DNA from: an uncultured Ruminococcus sp.
Lineage (GTDB): Bacteria > Bacillota > Clostridia > Oscillospirales > Acutalibacteraceae
Assembly (NCBI GenBank): GCA_902794395.1
Contig: CADBHB010000012.1
Location: 1 to 41,670, forward strand
Direction: 5' to 3'
DNA length: 41,670 nucleotides
How positions within the stretch are numbered: the first letter of the stretch is position 1; each line of letters begins with the position of its first letter. A program made the translations under genes and the position numbers. Of this stretch, positions 38,402 to 41,670 are shown in pieces. Below the pieces are notes generated by a model, which ran no database searches, was not told the origin of the DNA, and saw nothing but the letters and a program-made list of their open reading frames with translations.

Positions 38402-41179
38402 TCACCCAAAGTATGTATTCGCCGCTTGATTATAGCGATAGGTCGCCTCGGCGAGAGCCTTCATGTCGTCGCTTGTCTTATCAGACAGCAGACACGTTTT
38501 GACATAATCGAGCACGGAATATTTATACTCGGTGTTGCCGATTTTCAAGGTGTAGAGCGAATCGAGATTTGACGCTGAGATATTCTTTAGCTCGAAGTAA
38601 AACTCGTCTCCCTTTTGGACAGGATCGACCTCATTGCCGTCAAACGTAACGGTTAAGCTGCCCAAGTCTCCCTGATAATAATGGCGGATCGAGGTCTGGG
38701 TCAGATAGACGATGGTCGAACCTTTGTATGTAAGCCCATCAGGCAATCCGGCGGTCATATTGCTCGCGCCGGTGTTGATCGCATTCGCGTCAACGGCTGA
38801 CGGAACATAGTAATACGGAGAAGTTTGGTCATCCGTTACCAACTTCTTGTTTGCAAGATTGTTCTCGTCGCGGTAGAACTGCGTCTGCGCCTTCGCGCCG
38901 TAGTCGAGCATGGATTTAACAAGCGTTGCAAGTTCCCAATACTTTACCGCGCCCTTTGCGTCGGAGAAACCGTCAATAAACTCCTGATCAGCCAAAATGA
39001 CGTCTGCATACTGAACAGCAGAGTAAGTATCGGTATCGACAAGTTCTTGGTCAAAATTCAGTGCAGCAGTAATATCATAGGTCATTTCCGCAACCGGGAT
39101 CGGGCACGCCGCCTTGTAGTAACCGGTGTCGCTGTCCAATGTCAGCTCGGACGTCGAGGTCTTTTCTTTACCCTCTACCTCCCAAGCGAAGCTGACCGTT
39201 GTGTCTGCCGCTTCTTCCTCGGTTAGATCGAGATAGAAGTTCACGCCGATATCGCCGTTCAAGCTGAGAGAGTGACCGGTAAAATATGACGGGAGCTTTG
39301 CGATCTCTGTGCTTTCCTCTGTGCCGCAGAGGATACATTCACGGATTTGAAGCCCGGTGTGCATTCTGTCCGGTTCTACGACCGTGTGCCATTCGCCGAA
39401 CTCATGCTCGACAGCTGCCTTTTCCAACTTGTTGCCGAGGGAGATACGGTTATTGGTCATATCGTCGCATCTTGTCCACCAATAGTCGCTTTTCTCCTTC
39501 CATGTGGGACGATCTGCCTCCGGCAGGAACTCGTCGGCAAGATACAGATAGTCTTCGTCGTCAAGACCTGAAGCGATCTGCTTGATGCGCAGCGAGCCGA
39601 TAGGCGTACAGGGATCCTCGCCGATGGGATCGCCCGGATACAGCAGCAGTCCGTTTCCGTTGCCGGTGCTGGTGCCGTCGCCTGAGGGCAGCTCTTTTGT
39701 GCCCCAGATGTCATAGTTGTTTGCGATATATCCGCAGTTCCAGTACATCAGACAATCTTCATTGTTGTTGTGCTGCTGCCAGAACGGGAGTCTGCGGTAA
39801 ATGCCCGCCGAACTGTTCCTCCAGAGCCACAGTTCAAAACCGCCCGTACGCATCTCACAGGGATAGCGCCATTTATAGGGATAATTGTTATAATAATCGT
39901 TGGATAATGATTCGCTGTAGTAGTTGGTGTAATACGGCGTCAGAAGCGTTGTGTTGAAACAAACATAATTGTTATAGGGATCAAGCACTGACATAGCCTG
40001 CGAATAATCGGTGCCGGAGTTTCCCTTTCCGTTATAGGAGAACAGCTTCTTCACCTCGGGCCACGCGCTGTTGCCCGCGCTGATCAGCGAATTGATAAGT
40101 TCATACTGAGTTGCATTTACCTCATCAGCGCTGTATAAGAACGCTTTTGACCTCAGGTAATCATTATCGCCGATGACAGACTTATAGTGATTGATGACCG
40201 AAAGCGTTTCAGCGTCATAGGTACCGGTCTCCGTATACCAATTCTGCAAAGGAACCGAAAAATACTTTCTTCGGACATCCGCCATCGCCAGCTCGGCGCT
40301 CTTTTCATCCTCATCGATCATGTAACGCGGCAGCTCTAACGGCGTTATTCCGTGATCAAGCAGGTATTCATCCCAGCCCTCAAGGATTTTTTCCGCTTTC
40401 GCTTTATCCTCGGGGAGGATCTCCTCGTGTGTTTTACCGCCTGACGTATAGGTATAAGTTCTTACGCCGTTTTGTTTGAGGAAGCTCATCGTTCCCTCAT
40501 AACCGGACGATGCATTGTACAAGCCCATAACAACCTTACCGTAATGCTGCTGCGGAAGGGCAAAGTCCCATACGATCGCCGCGATGGTTTTTGTTGCGAT
40601 AATACCGTTGTCATCCGAGAAGGTCACGGTCGCATAATATGCGCCTGCCTCCTGTTCCGCGGTCGAACGAGTTTCGATATAGAACGCCTGATTGTTGTCG
40701 GGCTCGACAGTCACTTTCTCGCCTTTATAAGGGAGGAGAGGATCGGCGATATAGAGCTTTCTGGAGTACCATTTCGTTCCGTTTGGAGACACATACTCCT
40801 CCTTGAAAATTTCTGAGGAGAGAGTATTGTCGTTCGCATTGCGGAACTCGGAAACCTCAACCTGAATATCGAACGCTTCTTCACCGGGGTTCGTAAGATA
40901 GATCTGGATACCCTCGCGTTCATTCTGCGCCAGATAGAAGATACCGTCACAGCTGACGCCTCTCGCGGCGTCCGCGGTCGGAAGCTGGTGCCTCCAACTC
41001 GTTGCAGAAAAACAATAGTCGGAGTAATCCGATTTGATCTGCGTCTGCTCCGCCTGGATGTCCGCGTAAATAAAGTAGATTTCCGGACCTGTCGAATCTT
41101 CCGCGCTTACAGATATTGACGGTACAACAGTAAATAACACCAATAATAACGCAAGCAAGAATGAAAGGGTCTTTTTCAT
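38402..41179 (-). CDS. Secreted DUF4091 / GH123-like protein
   Basis: A 925-residue exported protein. Signal peptide MKKTLSFLLALLLVLFTVVP, with a likely cut after VSA (residue 26). Residues about 35-205 form a beta-rich N-terminal domain; about 210-555 form the GH123/DUF4091-type barrel, with an Asp-Glu pair (352-353, in LYSADEVNATQ) where GH123 enzymes have their catalytic pair, and GLLLYPGDPIGEDPCTPIGS, then LRIKQIASGLDDEDYLYLAD, the DUF4091 block. A short Cys-containing repeat (EFGEWHTVVEPDRMH...CILCGTEE, about 600-635) follows, then a C-terminal domain (about 636-925; SLSLNGDIGVNFYLDLT) common at the end of ruminococcal secreted proteins. No dockerin or LPXTG is seen. ATG 41179 has GGAGG at 7 bases; ATG 41185 is too close to it. 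Likely acts on host or plant glycans; substrate unknown. Confidence 0.85.
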   Translation of the reverse strand: MKKTLSFLLALLLVLFTVVPSISVSAEDSTGPEIYFIYADIQAEQTQIKSDYSDYCFSATSWRHQLPTADAARGVSCDGIFYLAQNEREGIQIYLTNPGEEAFDIQVEVSEFRNANDNTLSSEIFKEEYVSPNGTKWYSRKLYIADPLLPYKGEKVTVEPDNNQAFYIETRSTAEQEAGAYYATVTFSDDNGIIATKTIAAIVWDFALPQQHYGKVVMGLYNASSGYEGTMSFLKQNGVRTYTYTSGGKTHEEILPEDKAKAEKILEGWDEYLLDHGITPLELPRYMIDEDEKSAELAMADVRRKYFSVPLQNWYTETGTYDAETLSVINHYKSVIGDNDYLRSKAFLYSADEVNATQYELINSLISAGNSAWPEVKKLFSYNGKGNSGTDYSQAMSVLDPYNNYVCFNTTLLTPYYTNYYSESLSNDYYNNYPYKWRYPCEMRTGGFELWLWRNSSAGIYRRLPFWQQHNNNEDCLMYWNCGYIANNYDIWGTKELPSGDGTSTGNGNGLLLYPGDPIGEDPCTPIGSLRIKQIASGLDDEDYLYLADEFLPEADRPTWKEKSDYWWTRCDDMTNNRISLGNKLEKAAVEHEFGEWHTVVEPDRMHTGLQIRECILCGTEESTEIAKLPSYFTGHSLSLNGDIGVNFYLDLTEEEAADTTVSFAWEVEGKEKTSTSELTLDSDTGYYKAACPIPVAEMTYDITAALNFDQELVDTDTYSAVQYADVILADQEFIDGFSDAKGAVKYWELATLVKSMLDYGAKAQTQFYRDENNLANKKLVTDDQTSPYYYVPSAVDANAINTGASNMTAGLPDGLTYKGSTIVYLTQTSIRHYYQGDLGSLTVTFDGNEVDPVQKGDEFYFELKNISASNLDSLYTLKIGNTEYKYSVLDYVKTCLLSDKTSDDMKALAEATYRYNQAANTYFG

Positions 41180-41210
41180 GTTCATTCCTCCAAAACCAGT
41201 TTATGCAATA

Positions 41211-41239
41211 ATTATAGCATAAAACACCTTTCTCGTCAT
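41211..41239 (-). promoter_or_regulatory. Promoter of the secreted protein gene
   Basis: Minus-strand -35 ATGACG (41239-41234), 17-base spacer, -10 TATAAT (41216-41211) with an extended TGC. The -35 is weak, which fits a need for an activator. Confidence 0.5.
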
Positions 41240-41276
41240 TCCAAAATCTGATGCCTGTTTTTTGTGCACTATAGCC

Positions 41277-41309
41277 AAATGTGCGAATGGCATTTTGAAA
41301 TGTGCGAAT
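41277..41309. repeat. Direct repeats AAATGTGCGAAT, 21 bases apart
   Basis: Identical 12-base copies at 41277-41288 and 41298-41309, exactly two helical turns apart and about 40-70 bases upstream of the -35 box. Related copies AAATGTGCGAA (41615) and AAAGTGTGCGA (41641) occur near the window edge. Possible regulator-binding sites. Confidence 0.5.
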
Positions 41310-41344
41310 TTGAAATTGTATCATTCTTTTGGTGCTGACCCATT

Positions 41345-41375
41345 AGAGACGGTTTTTCAGCCGTCTCTTTTCTTT
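41345..41375 (+). terminator. Orphan plus-strand terminator-like hairpin
   Basis: AGAGACGG (41345-41352) pairs perfectly with CCGTCTCT (41361-41368), followed by TTTCTTTT. No plus-strand gene lies before it in this window; T residues are absent on the minus-strand side. Confidence 0.55.
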
Positions 41376-41670
41376 TGCAAAATTACGCGAAAATGCTCAA
41401 AAACGGCTTAAACACTGAGGTTTTGAGCACTGCCACAATCAAGTTGGGAAAACTTGATGTAAAGAAACTAACACGTCATAAACTGTCAAATAAACAGTCA
41501 TTTTAACTGTCAATTATTTAGAGCCGTAAAATCACAAATAATCCTGAAATTTTTTAATTTATCTGAGGTTGAAAGTAACCGTCAAATTAACCACCGTATT
41601 GCCTTCCGCTCGGCAAATGTGCGAAAATATAAACAAAAACAAAGTGTGCGATTGTAGTTCGTTGTTTTCG

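Larger units (their letters stand above)
41180..41670. other. Right-edge non-coding stretch
   Basis: No credible gene. It contains the promoter of the secreted protein (41239-41211), direct repeats AAATGTGCGAAT, a plus-strand terminator-like hairpin (41345-41375), a hairpin 41394-41402/41421-41429 (TGCTCAAAA/TTTTGAGCA), a hairpin 41438-41445/41451-41458 (ATCAAGTT/AACTTGAT), and AACTGTCAA at 41481 and 41505. The bases are AT-rich. Confidence 0.5.

Noticed and set aside
41282-41309. TGCGAAT in the right-edge repeats read as Zur half-sites
   Set aside because: They are direct, not inverted, repeats and lack the ATTCGCA partner arm; the overlap with the zinc operators is probably chance.

Overview
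The window looks like chromosomal DNA of a Gram-positive anaerobe of the Clostridia, most likely an Oscillospiraceae/Ruminococcus-like gut bacterium. This rests on AGGAGG-type ribosome sites and TTGACA/TATAAT promoters with 17-base spacers, a bacterial V-type ATPase operon next to the UPF0237/UPF0210 pair, DnaD and a DnaI/DnaC-like helicase loader, RF2, lipoproteins with a lipobox, and a secreted DUF4091 protein with the C-terminal domain common in ruminococci. The species call is inference. No prophage, complete transposon or CRISPR array was seen.

Layout. 1-2280 is an AT-rich type II restriction-modification operon on the minus strand (endonuclease first, N6-adenine methyltransferase second). 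2280-2860 has no convincing gene but holds an orphan consensus promoter and a terminator. 2860-7200 is an accessory stretch: a sugar-nucleotide epimerase-like gene cut by an in-frame TAG, a chimeric NUDIX ORF, a CD3324-type HTH protein, two GNAT acetyltransferases and a LytTR-DUF3021 pair bounded by two copies of the same terminator. 7252-8772 (minus) is an alanine/glycine:cation symporter.

8943-12524 is a zinc-uptake operon: Fur-family regulator (Zur), binding lipoprotein, ATPase, permease and a further lipoprotein, with two TGCGAAT-type operators around the promoter. 12665-14023 (minus) is a MocR/PdxR regulator divergent from 14171-19666, which encodes MurD, two M42 metallopeptidases, a GNAT protein and a methionine gamma-lyase-like PLP enzyme. 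19779-21014 encodes a zinc-ribbon membrane protein.

21080-31333 (minus) is an apparent 11-gene operon: ACT-domain protein, PFL (UPF0210) protein, then V-ATPase subunits G/H, C, I, K, F, E, A, B and D. A perfect 19-base palindrome lies over its promoter. 31546-32370 is a PHP-domain phosphoesterase. 32451-34344 (minus) is a RING/DUF2628 membrane protein followed by GalU. 34499-37738 encodes RF2 (no frameshift site), DnaD and the helicase loader. tRNA-Gln(CUG) and tRNA-Pro(CGG) follow, oddly separated by a terminator.

38249-41179 (minus) encodes a large secreted DUF4091/GH123-like protein and, 15 bases downstream, a 45-residue peptide. The right edge (41180-41670) is non-coding, with direct repeats and hairpins.
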